From contig NZ_CP011883.2 of the NCBI RefSeq assembly GCF_000340435.2, positions 3,084,687 to 3,148,686 on the forward strand: 64,000 bases of DNA, written 5' to 3'. Numbering within the stretch: position 1 is the stretch's first letter; the number at the start of each line of letters is the position of its first letter. Under the pieces are notes generated by a model. That model saw nothing but the letters and a program-made list of their open reading frames with translations. It did not search any database and was not told the origin of the DNA. This stretch comes from Mycobacterium haemophilum DSM 44634. GTDB lineage: Bacteria; Actinomycetota; Actinomycetes; Mycobacteriales; Mycobacteriaceae. Shown piece by piece: positions 41,975 to 52,382 of the stretch. The position numbers were made by a program, and so were the translations under genes.

Positions 41975-43759
41975 CTAGCTTTGCGGTCGCTTACCGGCCG
42001 ACACCTCGGCGGGGTAGCCGTCGTAGTAGGGCACGTAGCCGTCGGCGCGGCCGGCCAACACGTACAGCGGGTCCGCTACGTCGGGGCTATAGGCCTGCTT
42101 GCGCAGCTCCACCTTGCGGCTCTTGAATGTGGTGGTGTGCACGATCGACTCCACCACCCGCACGAACAGCGGCAGCGCGTAGGCCGGCAGCTGGTCATAC
42201 ACCGCGCGAGCCAACGATCGGCCGTCGAATTCGGCGCCGTCGCGCAGCTTGATCGCCGCCATCCCGGCGCGGCCGCCGGTGCGTGGAACCTCGACACCGA
42301 AAACCGTGCACTCCTCGACAGACTTGTCGCACGCCAGCGCCGCCTCGACCTGTGTGGTGGCGACGTTCTCACCCTTCCAGCGGAACGTGTCGCCAAGCCG
42401 GTCGACGAACGCGGCATGGCGCATGCCCTGCGGCCGCATCACGTCGCCCGAATTGAACCAGCAGTCGCCCGCCCGGAAAGCGTCGCGCACCAACTTTGTT
42501 TCGCTTGACGCTTTGTCGGTGTAACCGTCGAACGGCTGCAGCCAGTTGACCGGGCTGAGTAACAAGCCGGGTTCACCGGACGGCACCCGACGCACCCACC
42601 CGTTCTCGTCACGCAGCGGAGCACCGGTGTCGGAGTCGTACGCCACATACGCCAGCGGCATCGGCGAGAACCCGGTAGTCCCGGACACATTGAAGATATT
42701 GATAAAAGCGGTGTTGCCTTCGCTGGAAGCATAGAACTCACACACTCGCGCGATGCCAAAACGTGTGGTGAACTCGCTCCAGATCTCCGGTCGCAGCCCG
42801 TTGCCGGCGATCAGGCGTACCCGGTGCTTGCGGTCGGTCGGCTTGGCCGGCTGGTTGAGCAGATAACGGCAGATTTCGCCGATGTAGATGAACGCCGTGG
42901 CCCGGCTGGCAATCGTCTCCTCCCAGAACCGCGACGCCGAAAACGACTGACCCAGGGCCAATGTCGCGCCCGAATTGACAACCGAGGCCACCGCGACCGT
43001 CAACGCGTTGTTGTGGTACAGCGGTAGGCAGCTATACAGCGTGTCGGAGCCCTTCAGCCGCAACCCCAGCCCGCCGAATGCACCCAGCGCGCGCAGCCAC
43101 CGGTGGTGGGTCATCACGCTAGCCTTGGGGAACCCGGTGGTGCCCGAGGTGAAAATGTAGAAGGCGGTGTCCTTGGCTAGCACCGCAGCCGCCGTGGCCG
43201 GGTTGGTGGCGGGTGCTGTCGCGGCGAATCGCTCTAGATCCTCGATGGTCAGCGGTTCGCTGCCGCTGCAGCCACCGCATTCGGTGACGACGCTGAGCAG
43301 GTCGGTCTCCGCGATCAACACCTTGGCGTCGAGCAGACCCAGGCTGTGCGCCAACACCTCGTCGCGCTGGTTGTAGTTGAGCATGCCTGCGATGGCGCCG
43401 CACTTGACCACAGCCAACATCGCCAGCACCGCGTTAGGCGAGTTGCGCAGCATGATCGCAACGACGTCGTGCGGGCCGACGCCGCGTGCGGCCAGCACCG
43501 CGGCGTACCGGTTGGCGGTCGCGTTGGCGTCGCGGTAGCTCACTTGCTGATCGCCGAACCTGAGGAAGACCCGGTCCCCGTAACGAGCGGCCCGCTGTTG
43601 GAAGACGGACCCGATCGACTTCTTCGAGTTCGGCCAAGCCAGCAACCCGGTCAGCACCCCTCGCATGATCACCGGTATATCGGCAACAACGCCGGCGACC
43701 CCAGATGCGATATCGGTCAGGCTGACCGCGGTGCGCGCAGCACCGTCGCGATCGGACAC
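41975..43759 (-). CDS. fadD6: Long-chain fatty acid CoA ligase / VLCS-type (FadD6)
   Basis: 594 residues of the ANL adenylating family, the FATP/very-long-chain subtype. Motifs include FTSGTTGFPK (ATP binding), YASSEGNTAF, SGDVMR and DRLGDTFRWKGENV, and a C-terminal RKVELRKQAY tail. It activates fatty acids with ATP and CoA. The start is a GTG; the LOG gene ends 31 bases upstream on the same strand. Confidence 0.94.
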   Translation of the reverse strand: MSDRDGAARTAVSLTDIASGVAGVVADIPVIMRGVLTGLLAWPNSKKSIGSVFQQRAARYGDRVFLRFGDQQVSYRDANATANRYAAVLAARGVGPHDVVAIMLRNSPNAVLAMLAVVKCGAIAGMLNYNQRDEVLAHSLGLLDAKVLIAETDLLSVVTECGGCSGSEPLTIEDLERFAATAPATNPATAAAVLAKDTAFYIFTSGTTGFPKASVMTHHRWLRALGAFGGLGLRLKGSDTLYSCLPLYHNNALTVAVASVVNSGATLALGQSFSASRFWEETIASRATAFIYIGEICRYLLNQPAKPTDRKHRVRLIAGNGLRPEIWSEFTTRFGIARVCEFYASSEGNTAFINIFNVSGTTGFSPMPLAYVAYDSDTGAPLRDENGWVRRVPSGEPGLLLSPVNWLQPFDGYTDKASSETKLVRDAFRAGDCWFNSGDVMRPQGMRHAAFVDRLGDTFRWKGENVATTQVEAALACDKSVEECTVFGVEVPRTGGRAGMAAIKLRDGAEFDGRSLARAVYDQLPAYALPLFVRVVESIVHTTTFKSRKVELRKQAYSPDVADPLYVLAGRADGYVPYYDGYPAEVSAGKRPQS

Positions 43760-43790
43760 CGTACACCCCCGATTCTGTTGCCGACCGAAC

Positions 43791-44354
43791 TCAGACGGGC
43801 GCGCAAGCCTCGAGTGCAGCGTCCACTTTGTCGACCACTACCAGCCGCTCCATCGCTACCGGCGAGATATAACCACTATCAGCCAATCCGTGCAGCCAAG
43901 CCCAGAGGCCGTCGTAGTGCCCCCAGGGGTCCAGCATCACGATGGGTTTACTGTGCATACCCAAATAGCCTGCGGTCCATGCCTCGAACAGCTCATCCAA
44001 GGTCCCCAGACCGCCCGGCAACACGATGAACGCATCAGCGCGATCGTCCAAGACTTGTTTACGTTCGGCCATCGTCTCGGTGACGATCAGCTCACCGGCG
44101 TAGGTGTCGGCAATCTCGCGGCGCTGCAACATTTCCGGGATCACGCCGACTGTCCGACCGCCACGTGTCCGCGCCGCGGACGCCACCGCGCCCATCGCCG
44201 AAACGCGGCCTCCGCCCCAGACTAGGGTCCAGCCGCGCTCAGCGATCGCCTCACCGAGTTCGGCGGCCAGTTCGAGCAACTCGGGGTGCGTCGGTCCAGC
44301 CGCGCAGAAGACACAAATCGCCCACTCATTGGGTGTACTGCGGTCCGGAGGCAT
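43791..44354 (-). CDS. LOG-family cytokinin riboside 5'-monophosphate phosphoribohydrolase (Rv1205-like)
   Basis: 187 residues. The LOG motif PGGLGTLDE is intact, and the early GGGRVSAMG loop fits the nucleotide site. The M. tuberculosis homologue Rv1205 produces cytokinins and is targeted to the proteasome (established). The ATG gives MPPDRSTPNEWAICVFCAAGP. It is divergent from the ATPase at 44440. Confidence 0.93.
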   Translation of the reverse strand: MPPDRSTPNEWAICVFCAAGPTHPELLELAAELGEAIAERGWTLVWGGGRVSAMGAVASAARTRGGRTVGVIPEMLQRREIADTYAGELIVTETMAERKQVLDDRADAFIVLPGGLGTLDELFEAWTAGYLGMHSKPIVMLDPWGHYDGLWAWLHGLADSGYISPVAMERLVVVDKVDAALEACAPV

Positions 44355-44439
44355 AGTCGTTCAAAGGTAGACTAACGCCGTTGAGACCATGACATTGGCC
44401 ATACCACTATTCGGCCCGAGCGCGCACTAAAATCCGGCA

Positions 44440-46623
44440 GTGCCGATTCGATGGAACGTCCCTCACCATGCGGCCGCCTTGGAGCAGCTGAATGTTGCGC
44501 TCGGCGAGGTGTCACAACCTGGGATCGAATCGTCCCGCTCCGCGGGGGCCGTTGTCCTTGGACCCGATGGCGTCGGCAAGTCCACCTTGGCCCGATTGGC
44601 CGCTGAACACTTCATCAGCGGCCACCCGAGCACTGTCATCCGCTGGGTTATCGGCACCCCGACCGAGCGCGCGGTCCCGTTCGGCGCCTTCAGCCATCTG
44701 GTGGACTTTCCTGGTTTCGGGGCCCATATCGGGAAACCGGCTGCGTTATTGCGGGCGGCCCGGGCGTCGTTGAGCGGTGACGATCGGCAGCGCGATCTGC
44801 TGCTTGTCGTCGACGATGCCCACGACCTGGACGTCCTGTCGGCCACACTGGTGTACCAGTTAGCGCTGGCCGGCACGGCCCGGATGATTGTGACTGCCCG
44901 CGCTGACGCCGCACCCGAGGCCATCGCAGCGCTGTGGACCGACGGTCTACTGCAGCGGATCGACATCGACGCACCCGGCGGTGTGACAAAGTCCTCCGAG
45001 CCAGCCGAGGTCGACGAATTCATCGCCGAGTTACCCGCACCGGCGCGCACGGTGCTGGATTACCTCGCCGTCGAGGAGCCGCTGACGCTCGCCGACCTCA
45101 CCACCCTCGCCGGCGACGGCGCGGTCGGGCAGGCCGAAGAATGGGGCGCGGCAGAAACCCGGCTCCGCGGCGAACACGCGGACAACCCGGTGGTTTACAC
45201 AGCGCACCCGCTGTTCGGTGAGCGGGCGCGGGCCGCGCTTGGCAACGACGGTGCGCGACGGCGCCGCACCGAGCTGGTCGTGCTGCATTCGCAGCATCCG
45301 TCGGACAACCTCAGCGATCAGCTGCGGCTGGCGTCCCTGGCGCTGGACAGCGATGCCCCGCAGCCGGTGGGTGACGTCATCGCCGCCGCCGAGCAAGCGC
45401 TGCGACTCGGCGACCTCACGCTGGGGGAACGACTGGCCCGCTCGGCGCTGCAACGTTCCGGCGACTCGGCGGCCCTGGCGGCGCGGCTGCCGCTGGCCAA
45501 TGCACTGGCATGGCAGGGCCGGGGCCGGGACGCCGATGCGTTGCTGGCCGCGGCCGACCCCGCGACGCTGTCGCAACCGGACCTGATGGCCTGGACACTC
45601 CTGCGGGCCGCCAATCAGTTCTTTATGCTCGGCGAGCCGGAACGGGCTACCGCGTTCCTGCAAACCATCCGCAATCGGGTCACGGATGCGGGCCCGCGCA
45701 CCACGCTCGACGCGCTGAGCGCCACCTTCGCCATGAACGCGGGCAATGTCGGGAAGGCCGTCGAAATCGCCGACAATGTGCTGGGCTCACCGTCGGCCGA
45801 TGACCTGGCGGTGGCCTGGGCGGCCAGCGCGGCCACATTGTGCGCGGCGCGGCAAGGCCGTTTCGACGATGTCGAGCCGATGGCGCAGCGTGTGCTGAAC
45901 GCCGAACATCCCGGGCTGCTGCGCTTCACGGTCGGGCTGGGTCAGACGACCGCGCTGTTGATGGCGGGTCAACTCGGCATGGCAGCCGACCTCGCTCAGC
46001 AGTTCACCGACTTCGCCGAACTGCTGCAGCCAGGCCGCGCGATCGGCGAGGTGCTACTGGCGCATGTGCTGATCGCTAACGGCGAATTCGGTCACGCCGC
46101 GGCGCTGCTCGGCCCGGCAGCAGCCGCCTTAGAGCGCACCGGCTACTCGTGGGGACCGCTCTCGCTGATGCTGCTGGCGATGGCGCTGGCGCAGCAGGGC
46201 GACATACCCGAGTCCGCAAAAGCGTTGCGGCGCGCCGAAACCCGGCATGGAACGAAGTCGGCACTGTTCGCACCCGAGCTTGGGCTGGCACGCGCCTGGA
46301 CCAAAGCCACCGCCCGGGACGCGACGGGGGCGATCGCGGCGGCCCGCGAGGCCGCCCGTACAGCAGAGCGTTCCGGCCAATCGGCGGTGGCACTGCACGC
46401 CTGGCATGACGCCGTGCGGCTGGGCGACATCCGCGCCGTCGACCCGGTGACCCGGCTGGCCGCCGAAATCGACTGTGCCGTCGGCAACATCGTCGTCAAC
46501 CATGCCCGCGCATTGGCCACGCGCGACCCTGCCGCCCTGACGGCTGTGTCCGAGGAGCTGGCCGCGATCGGGATGCGCGCCGCGGCCGCCGATGCGGCCG
46601 CAGCCGCCGAACGCTGCGGGTAA
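44440..46623 (+). CDS. Large STAND-like P-loop ATPase without DNA-binding domain (Rv1204c/Rv1203c-like)
   Basis: 727 residues. An N-terminal ATPase has Walker A GPDGVGKS (41-48) and Walker B LLLVVDDAHD (D125/D126), followed by alpha-helical repeats rich in Ala and Leu resembling those of MalT/LuxR-type regulators. No C-terminal LuxR helix-turn-helix is visible, so it is probably a signalling ATPase or degenerated regulator. As I recall, M. tuberculosis annotates this region as two smaller genes; here it is one uninterrupted frame. The start is GTG. Confidence 0.8.
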   Translation: MPIRWNVPHHAAALEQLNVALGEVSQPGIESSRSAGAVVLGPDGVGKSTLARLAAEHFISGHPSTVIRWVIGTPTERAVPFGAFSHLVDFPGFGAHIGKPAALLRAARASLSGDDRQRDLLLVVDDAHDLDVLSATLVYQLALAGTARMIVTARADAAPEAIAALWTDGLLQRIDIDAPGGVTKSSEPAEVDEFIAELPAPARTVLDYLAVEEPLTLADLTTLAGDGAVGQAEEWGAAETRLRGEHADNPVVYTAHPLFGERARAALGNDGARRRRTELVVLHSQHPSDNLSDQLRLASLALDSDAPQPVGDVIAAAEQALRLGDLTLGERLARSALQRSGDSAALAARLPLANALAWQGRGRDADALLAAADPATLSQPDLMAWTLLRAANQFFMLGEPERATAFLQTIRNRVTDAGPRTTLDALSATFAMNAGNVGKAVEIADNVLGSPSADDLAVAWAASAATLCAARQGRFDDVEPMAQRVLNAEHPGLLRFTVGLGQTTALLMAGQLGMAADLAQQFTDFAELLQPGRAIGEVLLAHVLIANGEFGHAAALLGPAAAALERTGYSWGPLSLMLLAMALAQQGDIPESAKALRRAETRHGTKSALFAPELGLARAWTKATARDATGAIAAAREAARTAERSGQSAVALHAWHDAVRLGDIRAVDPVTRLAAEIDCAVGNIVVNHARALATRDPAALTAVSEELAAIGMRAAAADAAAAAERCG

Positions 46624-46647
46624 ACCGCACCTTGACGCTGGCCAGCG

Positions 46648-47712
46648 TCAGCCGCGGAGGTAGCGGCGCAACATGTCCACGGCGGCGCCGATCTGGGCGA
46701 CCGGCACGCGTTCGTCGCGCCGATGCGCCAGGTTGGGGTCACCGGGGCCGTAGTTGACCGCCGGGATACCCAGCGCGGCGAATCGCGACACATCCGTCCA
46801 GCCGTATTTCGCGCGGACCTGCCCGTCGGCCGCCTCGACCAAGGCCTTGGCGGCCGGTTGCGACAGGCCGGGCAGCGCGCCCGCCGCCGCGTCGGTCTGC
46901 TCGATCTGCACGTCGAGCCCATCGAACACGTCGTGCACGTGGTGTAGCGCCGCGGCCACCGACCGGTCGGGAGCAAAGCGGTAGTTGACTGTCACCGAGG
47001 CCGCATCGGGTATCACGTTTCCGGCGACACCGCCGTCGATGCGCACCGCAGATAGGCCCTCGCGGTAGACGCATCCATCGATGTCGACGGTGCGCGCCCG
47101 ATATGCGGCCAACCGGTCCAGCACGGCACCCAGTTTGTGGATTGCGTTGTCGCCCAACCAGGAACGTGCGGAATGCGCACGGGTTCCAACCGCACCGATC
47201 ACGACGCGCAGTGTCCCCTGACAGCCGGCCTCGATATAGCCGCCGGTGGGCTCGCCCAGGATGGCCACGTCGGCGGCCAACCACTCCGGCAGCTCCCGCT
47301 CGATGCGGCCCAAACCATTTGCCGCCGAATCGATTTCCTCACAGTCGTAGAACACCAACGTCAGGTCATGCACCGGCTCGGCCACGGTGGCCGCCAAGTG
47401 CAGGAAAACCGCATCACCGGATTTCATGTCCACGGTGCCACAGCCGTGTAGCACGTCGTTCTCGCGGCGGCTGGGCAGGTTTCCGGCCACGGGGACGGTG
47501 TCGAGGTGCCCGGCGAGCAGCACCCGCGACGGCCGGTGCAACGAGGTGCGCGCCAGCACGGCGTTGCCGCTACGAACGACCTCGAAGCCGGAGGTCTGGG
47601 CCCGCAACGCGGTCTCCACCTCGTCGGCAATGCGCGCTTCGGCCCGCGACTCGCTGGGGATGTCGACCAGCGCCGCGGTCAGCTCGGTTGGGTCCCCCCG
47701 CAAGTCCAGCAC
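46648..47712 (-). CDS. dapE: Succinyl-diaminopimelate desuccinylase
   Basis: 354 residues, as in M. tuberculosis. It is a two-zinc M20 peptidase-family enzyme that makes LL-diaminopimelate for lysine and peptidoglycan. [21 protein letters not shown] and the C-terminal GPGDPNLAH carry zinc ligands and the catalytic glutamate. The GTG at 47712 (VLDLRGDP) is chosen over the longer open frame because it gives the conserved N-terminus. It is divergent from dapD with 53 bases between. Confidence 0.96.
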   Translation of the reverse strand: MLDLRGDPTELTAALVDIPSESRAEARIADEVETALRAQTSGFEVVRSGNAVLARTSLHRPSRVLLAGHLDTVPVAGNLPSRRENDVLHGCGTVDMKSGDAVFLHLAATVAEPVHDLTLVFYDCEEIDSAANGLGRIERELPEWLAADVAILGEPTGGYIEAGCQGTLRVVIGAVGTRAHSARSWLGDNAIHKLGAVLDRLAAYRARTVDIDGCVYREGLSAVRIDGGVAGNVIPDAASVTVNYRFAPDRSVAAALHHVHDVFDGLDVQIEQTDAAAGALPGLSQPAAKALVEAADGQVRAKYGWTDVSRFAALGIPAVNYGPGDPNLAHRRDERVPVAQIGAAVDMLRRYLRG

Positions 47713-47765
47713 GCATCCCAGGGTACTGGTGATGCCCTGGATGCCGAGCAAGTAACCTGACCGCC

Positions 47766-48710
47766 GTGACTGGAGCTGCAAGCATCGGGTTGGCAACCCT
47801 TGCCTCGGACGGATCGATCCTCGACACCTGGTTTCCCGCACCGGAACTGACCGAATCGGGCACCAGCGCCACCTCACGACTGGCGGCGTCCGACGTTCCC
47901 CCCGAGCTGGCCGCGCTGATCGGCCGCGATGACGACCGCGGCACCGAGACCATCGCGGTCCGCACGGTCATCGGCTCATTGGACGAAGCCGCCGCCGGCG
48001 CTTACGACGCCTACCTGCGGTTACATCTGCTGTCGCACCGGCTGGTGGCGCCGCATGGGCTGAACGCCGACGGCTTGTTTTCGGTATTGACCAACGTGGT
48101 TTGGACCAATCGGGGCCCCTGCGCAATCGACGGCTTCGAAGCCGTCCGGGCACGGCTGCGCCGCCACGGACCGGTCACCGTCTATGGCGTCGACAAATTT
48201 CCCCGGATGGTCGACTATGTCGTCCCCACCGGGGTGCGCATCGCCGACGCCGACCGGGTGCGGCTAGGCGCTCACCTGGCGCCGGGCACCACGGTGATGC
48301 ACGAGGGCTTTGTCAACTACAACGCCGGAACCCTAGGCGCGTCGATGGTGGAGGGCCGCATCTCAGCGGGCGTGGTGGTGGGCGACGGCTCCGACGTCGG
48401 CGGTGGAGCGTCGATCATGGGCACCCTGTCCGGCGGTGGCACGCAGGTCATTTCGATAGGCAAGCGGTGTCTGCTCGGCGCCAACTCGGGGCTGGGTATC
48501 TCACTGGGCGACGACTGCGTCGTTGAAGCCGGCTTGTATGTCACTGCCGGCACCAAGGTCAACACCCCGGACGGCAAATCGGTCAAGGCTCGTGAACTCT
48601 CCGGCGGCAGCAACTTGCTGTTCCGGCGCAATTCGGTGACGGGGGCGGTCGAGGTGGTAGCCCGCGACGGTCAGGGCAGCACGCTCAACGAAGCCTTGCA
48701 CGCTAACTAA
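47766..48710 (+). CDS. dapD: Tetrahydrodipicolinate N-succinyltransferase
   Basis: 314 residues. It succinylates tetrahydrodipicolinate two steps before DapE. The C-terminal half is a left-handed beta-helix with hexapeptide repeats ([29 protein letters not shown] and similar), and the N-terminal part matches the actinobacterial DapD type. The GTG start gives [16 protein letters not shown]. It converges with the PPE gene. Confidence 0.96.
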   Translation: MTGAASIGLATLASDGSILDTWFPAPELTESGTSATSRLAASDVPPELAALIGRDDDRGTETIAVRTVIGSLDEAAAGAYDAYLRLHLLSHRLVAPHGLNADGLFSVLTNVVWTNRGPCAIDGFEAVRARLRRHGPVTVYGVDKFPRMVDYVVPTGVRIADADRVRLGAHLAPGTTVMHEGFVNYNAGTLGASMVEGRISAGVVVGDGSDVGGGASIMGTLSGGGTQVISIGKRCLLGANSGLGISLGDDCVVEAGLYVTAGTKVNTPDGKSVKARELSGGSNLLFRRNSVTGAVEVVARDGQGSTLNEALHAN

Positions 48711-48761
48711 CGACCGGACCCTACCAATGAATGCGCTCCTGCGATTTTGGCCGAAGTGGAA

Positions 48762-49823
48762 CTATCCGGCGGCCGGGGTGCTGGGCATCACGAAAGCGCG
48801 CGGCGGCGTCCGCAGCGCACTGCTGACCCCGCTACCGGCCGCGCCGTGGGCCAGCTGCCCCACCGGCAGACCCCCCATCAGCGGGGCTGGCCCGCTGTTG
48901 GCCGCATGGCCCAGGCCGGTTACCGGCAAGCCGCGGACCGCCGGGGCGACCGCTTGGTTGGCCGCGTCCCAGCTTGGCGGCACTGACAATGAGCCGACCG
49001 ACATGGCCCGCCCCAAGCCCGCAGACAGCTCCGGACCGCCCACGCCGACCACACCCGCCGCCCGGCCCAGTGCGCCGCCCACTGCCTGCGCCAACGCGGC
49101 AGCCTCGTCACCAACTGCTAGCACCGTATCTTCGACAGCCGCCGGGGCCGCGGGAAGGACACCCGCCAACATCGAGCTCGCCGTGTCGGCCATGGAAAGC
49201 ACCGAGTCGACCATGCCACCGTTGTCACTAAGCATCGACAGCACGTTGCGCATCCCCATGGTGATGCCGATAGCCTGCTGGCCCAGGCCAGTCTCGTTGA
49301 CGATCTCCGGCGGCGCTTCAAACGGCGTCGTCGCCGCCACCGCGGCCGCCGCGGCGTTCGCGTAGCCATACATCGCGGTAACGTCCCGGTCCCACATCTC
49401 GTCGTAGGCCGCTTCGGCGTCGGCTATCAATGGGGCGTTTTCCCCGGCGATGTTGGTCTCGGTCAACACCCGGACCAGGGTACGGTTCGCTTCGACGTCC
49501 TGCGGCGGCACCGTCATCCTGAACGCCGTCTCATAGGCGCCCGCCGCGGTCGCGATCTGGATGTCGGTTTGCTTAGCCTGCGCAGCGGTGACGTTTAGCC
49601 ACGCCACATACCGCATGGCCGCGGCGGCCATCGACGCCGACGACGCGCCCAGCCACAACCCCAATGTCAGCTCCGAGATGATTGACTGAATCGAGGACGC
49701 CACCGAGTACAGATCGGCGGCAAGGCTATCCCAGGCCGCCGCAGCAGCCAACATCGGGCCCGCACCCGGACCGGAATACATCTTCGCCGAATTGACCTCT
49801 GGTGGTAACGCCCCGAAATCCAT
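48762..49823 (-). CDS. PPE family protein, PPE-SVP subgroup (downstream of esxL)
   Basis: 353 residues. An N-terminal PPE domain of about 175 residues begins MDFGALPPEVNSAKMY and carries WLGASS (WxG); the C-terminal part has the SVP motif GSLSVPPSWDAAN and ends with the PPE18-type tail (FVMPSTPAAG). It is presumably secreted by a type VII (ESX-5-like) system. It lies 187 bases after esxL on the same strand, an extra PPE compared with the M. tuberculosis PE13-PPE18-esxK-esxL locus. The ribosome-binding site is weak. Confidence 0.9.
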   Translation of the reverse strand: MDFGALPPEVNSAKMYSGPGAGPMLAAAAAWDSLAADLYSVASSIQSIISELTLGLWLGASSASMAAAAMRYVAWLNVTAAQAKQTDIQIATAAGAYETAFRMTVPPQDVEANRTLVRVLTETNIAGENAPLIADAEAAYDEMWDRDVTAMYGYANAAAAAVAATTPFEAPPEIVNETGLGQQAIGITMGMRNVLSMLSDNGGMVDSVLSMADTASSMLAGVLPAAPAAVEDTVLAVGDEAAALAQAVGGALGRAAGVVGVGGPELSAGLGRAMSVGSLSVPPSWDAANQAVAPAVRGLPVTGLGHAANSGPAPLMGGLPVGQLAHGAAGSGVSSALRTPPRAFVMPSTPAAG

Positions 49824-50010
49824 CAGTTATCTGCTGCGCTTGTTCTACCGGACAGGCCGGCAGGCATTGCCGCGCAAATCCCCCCTAGGTACAGCTTGAT
49901 CAGACTATAGGCCAGATAACGCCTCGCAACCGAGACGCCTGTCTTCAATACCGCCAAAGGCCGCCCGGTGTCAACGTTGACAGCGGGCGGCCCTCAGGTG
50001 GGGTATTAGG

Positions 50011-50298
50011 TTAGGCCCAAGCGGAACCGACCGAGCGGTCGGTGTCGGCCATGTTGTTACCGGCGGCTTGCACCTTTTGGCCGTGGGCGTTGGCCTGCTC
50101 ATAGATCATCTGGAAGTTGCGTCCCAGATCACTGATGAACTGCTCGCATGCCGCCGAGCCCTGGCCGCCCCAAAAGTCAGCGGCGTCGCGCACACTGGCC
50201 AGGATGGCCTGATGGGTGGCTTCCAACGACGCCGCTTGCGCGCGGATGGTGGCGCCGTGGGCGTCGATATCCCCGAACTGGTAGTTAATGCTGGACAT
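50011..50298 (-). CDS. esxL: WXG100 protein EsxL-like (Mtb9.9 family)
   Basis: 95 residues. The WXG motif is in DFWGGQGS; the N-terminus MSSINYQFGDIDAHGATIRAQA and the tail EQANAHGQKVQAAGNNMA match the EsxI/EsxL/EsxN group. It pairs with EsxK as a helical-hairpin heterodimer secreted by a type VII system. GAGGAGCA precedes the ATG by about 8 bases. It ends the PE-PPE-esxK-esxL cassette. Confidence 0.94.
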   Translation of the reverse strand: MSSINYQFGDIDAHGATIRAQAASLEATHQAILASVRDAADFWGGQGSAACEQFISDLGRNFQMIYEQANAHGQKVQAAGNNMADTDRSVGSAWA

Positions 50299-50365
50299 GA
50301 GTTTTTGTGCTCCTCAATTGAGAAAGTGAATGAGAAAAGGTCGTGGACAGCAGTAGTTTTCGAGG

Positions 50366-50665
50366 CTAGCTGCTTTGCAGGATCTGCTGGGAGGCCTGCT
50401 CTTGCTGCTCGTAGCGGGTGGCGGCGGCACCTAGCTGGTCACGCACCTCGTGCAGCATGTTCACGATGTTGCGAAACGCCTGATTCATCTGCCCCATGGT
50501 GTCAAAGGACGTCGCCTGCGCGGTCCCGCTCCAGCCCGCACCCGCGATGTTCAGCGTCGAGGCCCACATCTTGTGCGACTCGTCCTCCACCGTCTGGCCG
50601 TGCACCTCAAAACGACGCGCCATATCCCGCATCGCGTGCGGATCGGTCATAAAACGTGCAGTCAT
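50366..50665 (-). CDS. esxK: WXG100 protein EsxK-like (QILSS family)
   Basis: 99 residues. The WXG is in GAGWSGTAQ; the N-terminus [25 protein letters not shown] and a C-terminal QQILQSS identify the EsxJ/K/M/W group. It dimerises with EsxL. AAGGAG precedes the ATG. It lies between the PPE gene and esxL. Confidence 0.94.
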   Translation of the reverse strand: MTARFMTDPHAMRDMARRFEVHGQTVEDESHKMWASTLNIAGAGWSGTAQATSFDTMGQMNQAFRNIVNMLHEVRDQLGAAATRYEQQEQASQQILQSS

Positions 50666-50737
50666 GCTTTGTGTCTCCTTCAGTTGATTTCGTTAATTTC
50701 GTTGCGTTATGGGTAACACAGTTGCGAGCCGCAGCGG

Positions 50738-52006
50738 TTATCCGCCGGCCCAGGGGCGAGGCATTATGAAACTACGCGTTGGGGTCTTAAATACGGTGTT
50801 GACGGTGCCACCCATACCACCCATGCCGCCCATGCCAGAGGCCATAGGCGCCATCGGTACCCCCCCCATCAGCGGCGCCGACCCGCTTTCTACCGCGGTA
50901 GCCATGTTGCTGGTGAGCGGCGACAATGCGTGCATCGCCGGCGTGACCGCCTTGTTGGCCGCGCTCCAAGCTTCCGGCACCCGCAACGAGCCGACCAACG
51001 AGGCCCCCTTGCCCAAGCCGCCGGTCAACTGACTACCTAGGCCCGAGCCCAGCGCGCCACGCCCCATCGACCCGAAAGCGTTGCCCAGCGCCTGGCCACC
51101 TTCGGCCACAACTTCTGCAGCCTTCGCCGCCGCTGTGGGAACGACGCTCTTCATCATCGAACCCATGCCGTTGACCATCGACAGACCCGTGTTGGCCATC
51201 CCCACCTTGTTGTTGACCATCGAGACGACGTTGCTCATGGGCCCCAAGTGCTGTGCAACGCCCCCCCACAACGGCTTCGCCGCAGTCGACGAGAGCCCCA
51301 GAGCGACTTTGTTGGTGGCGACCCTGGACCCCAGTGGCGACGTCCCCACCCTGGACGTCCCCACCTTGGAAGTACCGAGCTTAGAAGTACCGACCCCCAT
51401 GAGTTCGTCGAACTCCTCGACCCCGTCATTAACGAAGGAACCGAAGGACTCTTCGACCAGCCCGACCTCGTTGACCATCTCCGGTGCCGGCGTAAACGCC
51501 GCCGTCGACCTTGTCGCCGCCGTCGCCTCGAGCACGGCCGCCTGATAGGCCACCATCGCCTTTACGTCTTGCTCCCACATCGCGTCGTATTCGAGTTCCT
51601 TCGCCGCGATCAAGGTGGAGAATTGCCCGAAAAGATTGGTTACCTTCAGCGCCATAACCTGCGCGCGGTTCGCGTACACCGCCAGCGGGTGCACCGTCGC
51701 CGCTCGAGCCGTGTCGTAGGCGACCGCCGCTTCCTCGAGCTGGGTCGCGGTCTCCTCGGCGCTCGCCGCGGTCAGATCCAGCCACCGCACATACGGCATG
51801 ATCCGCCCTGTCAATGCCTCCGACGACTCACCCCTATACGACTCCAATAGCTTGGCGAGCACTGACTCCAACCCGCGCGCCGCCACACCCAGCTCCTTGG
51901 CCAGAACAGTCCAGGCCGCGGCGGCGGCCCATATCGGGGCAGAACCCGCGCCGAGATACATCCGGGTGGAGTTGGTCTCGGGCGGCAACTCTGCGAAATT
52001 AAACAT
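50738..52006 (-). CDS. PPE family protein with GTSxx repeats (PPE18 position)
   Basis: 422 residues. The PPE domain begins MFNFAELPPETNSTRMYLGAG; the WxG position is replaced by a Tyr-Arg-Gly (YRGESS). The middle has pentapeptide repeats (VGTSKLGTSKVGTSRVGTSPLGS, coded by about 15-bp repeats near 51336-51400), then an SVP-like GSLRVPEAWSAANKAV and a Met/Gly-rich end. It lies after a PE gene and before esxK, where PPE18 lies in M. tuberculosis. GGGAG precedes the ATG. Confidence 0.9.
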   Translation of the reverse strand: MFNFAELPPETNSTRMYLGAGSAPIWAAAAAWTVLAKELGVAARGLESVLAKLLESYRGESSEALTGRIMPYVRWLDLTAASAEETATQLEEAAVAYDTARAATVHPLAVYANRAQVMALKVTNLFGQFSTLIAAKELEYDAMWEQDVKAMVAYQAAVLEATAATRSTAAFTPAPEMVNEVGLVEESFGSFVNDGVEEFDELMGVGTSKLGTSKVGTSRVGTSPLGSRVATNKVALGLSSTAAKPLWGGVAQHLGPMSNVVSMVNNKVGMANTGLSMVNGMGSMMKSVVPTAAAKAAEVVAEGGQALGNAFGSMGRGALGSGLGSQLTGGLGKGASLVGSLRVPEAWSAANKAVTPAMHALSPLTSNMATAVESGSAPLMGGVPMAPMASGMGGMGGMGGTVNTVFKTPTRSFIMPRPWAGG

Positions 52007-52061
52007 TCCGTTGCTCCCTTTTACTCGCTGGTAACCACTGGTGTGCAGCTAGCGACGTCCG

Positions 52062-52382
52062 CTAGAACCAAGAATCCACTTCGTCGAAGTCGTGCCCGTT
52101 GCGCATCTCGACGTCCACATAGTCAATCGCGCCATTCTCCAGGCTCGTGACCAACTTCTGGTGAATGACCGCGCCCCGAGCGGCATGTGCCTGATACTCC
52201 TGCCCGTGGTTGCTAAAGAACTGCGATAAATACTGTGACACGTCGTCGGCGGCCGGCGGAGGAATCACCGTGGTCACCGAGGCCGCCGCGACATTGGCTG
52301 CCACCGTGTTGGAACCAAGCAGCTCCAGCTGGCCAGCTGCTGTTGTCATCGCAAGTGGGTCTACATTCACAAGAAAAGACAT
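52062..52382 (-). CDS. PE family protein (PE13-like)
   Basis: 106 residues, the PE domain only. It begins MSFLVNVDPLAMTTAAGQLE and ends with the type VII secretion motif YVDVE (YxxxE). It pairs with the PPE gene 55 bases downstream. GAGGAGG precedes the ATG. Upstream lies the shared palindrome module. Confidence 0.92.
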   Translation of the reverse strand: MSFLVNVDPLAMTTAAGQLELLGSNTVAANVAAASVTTVIPPPAADDVSQYLSQFFSNHGQEYQAHAARGAVIHQKLVTSLENGAIDYVDVEMRNGHDFDEVDSWF

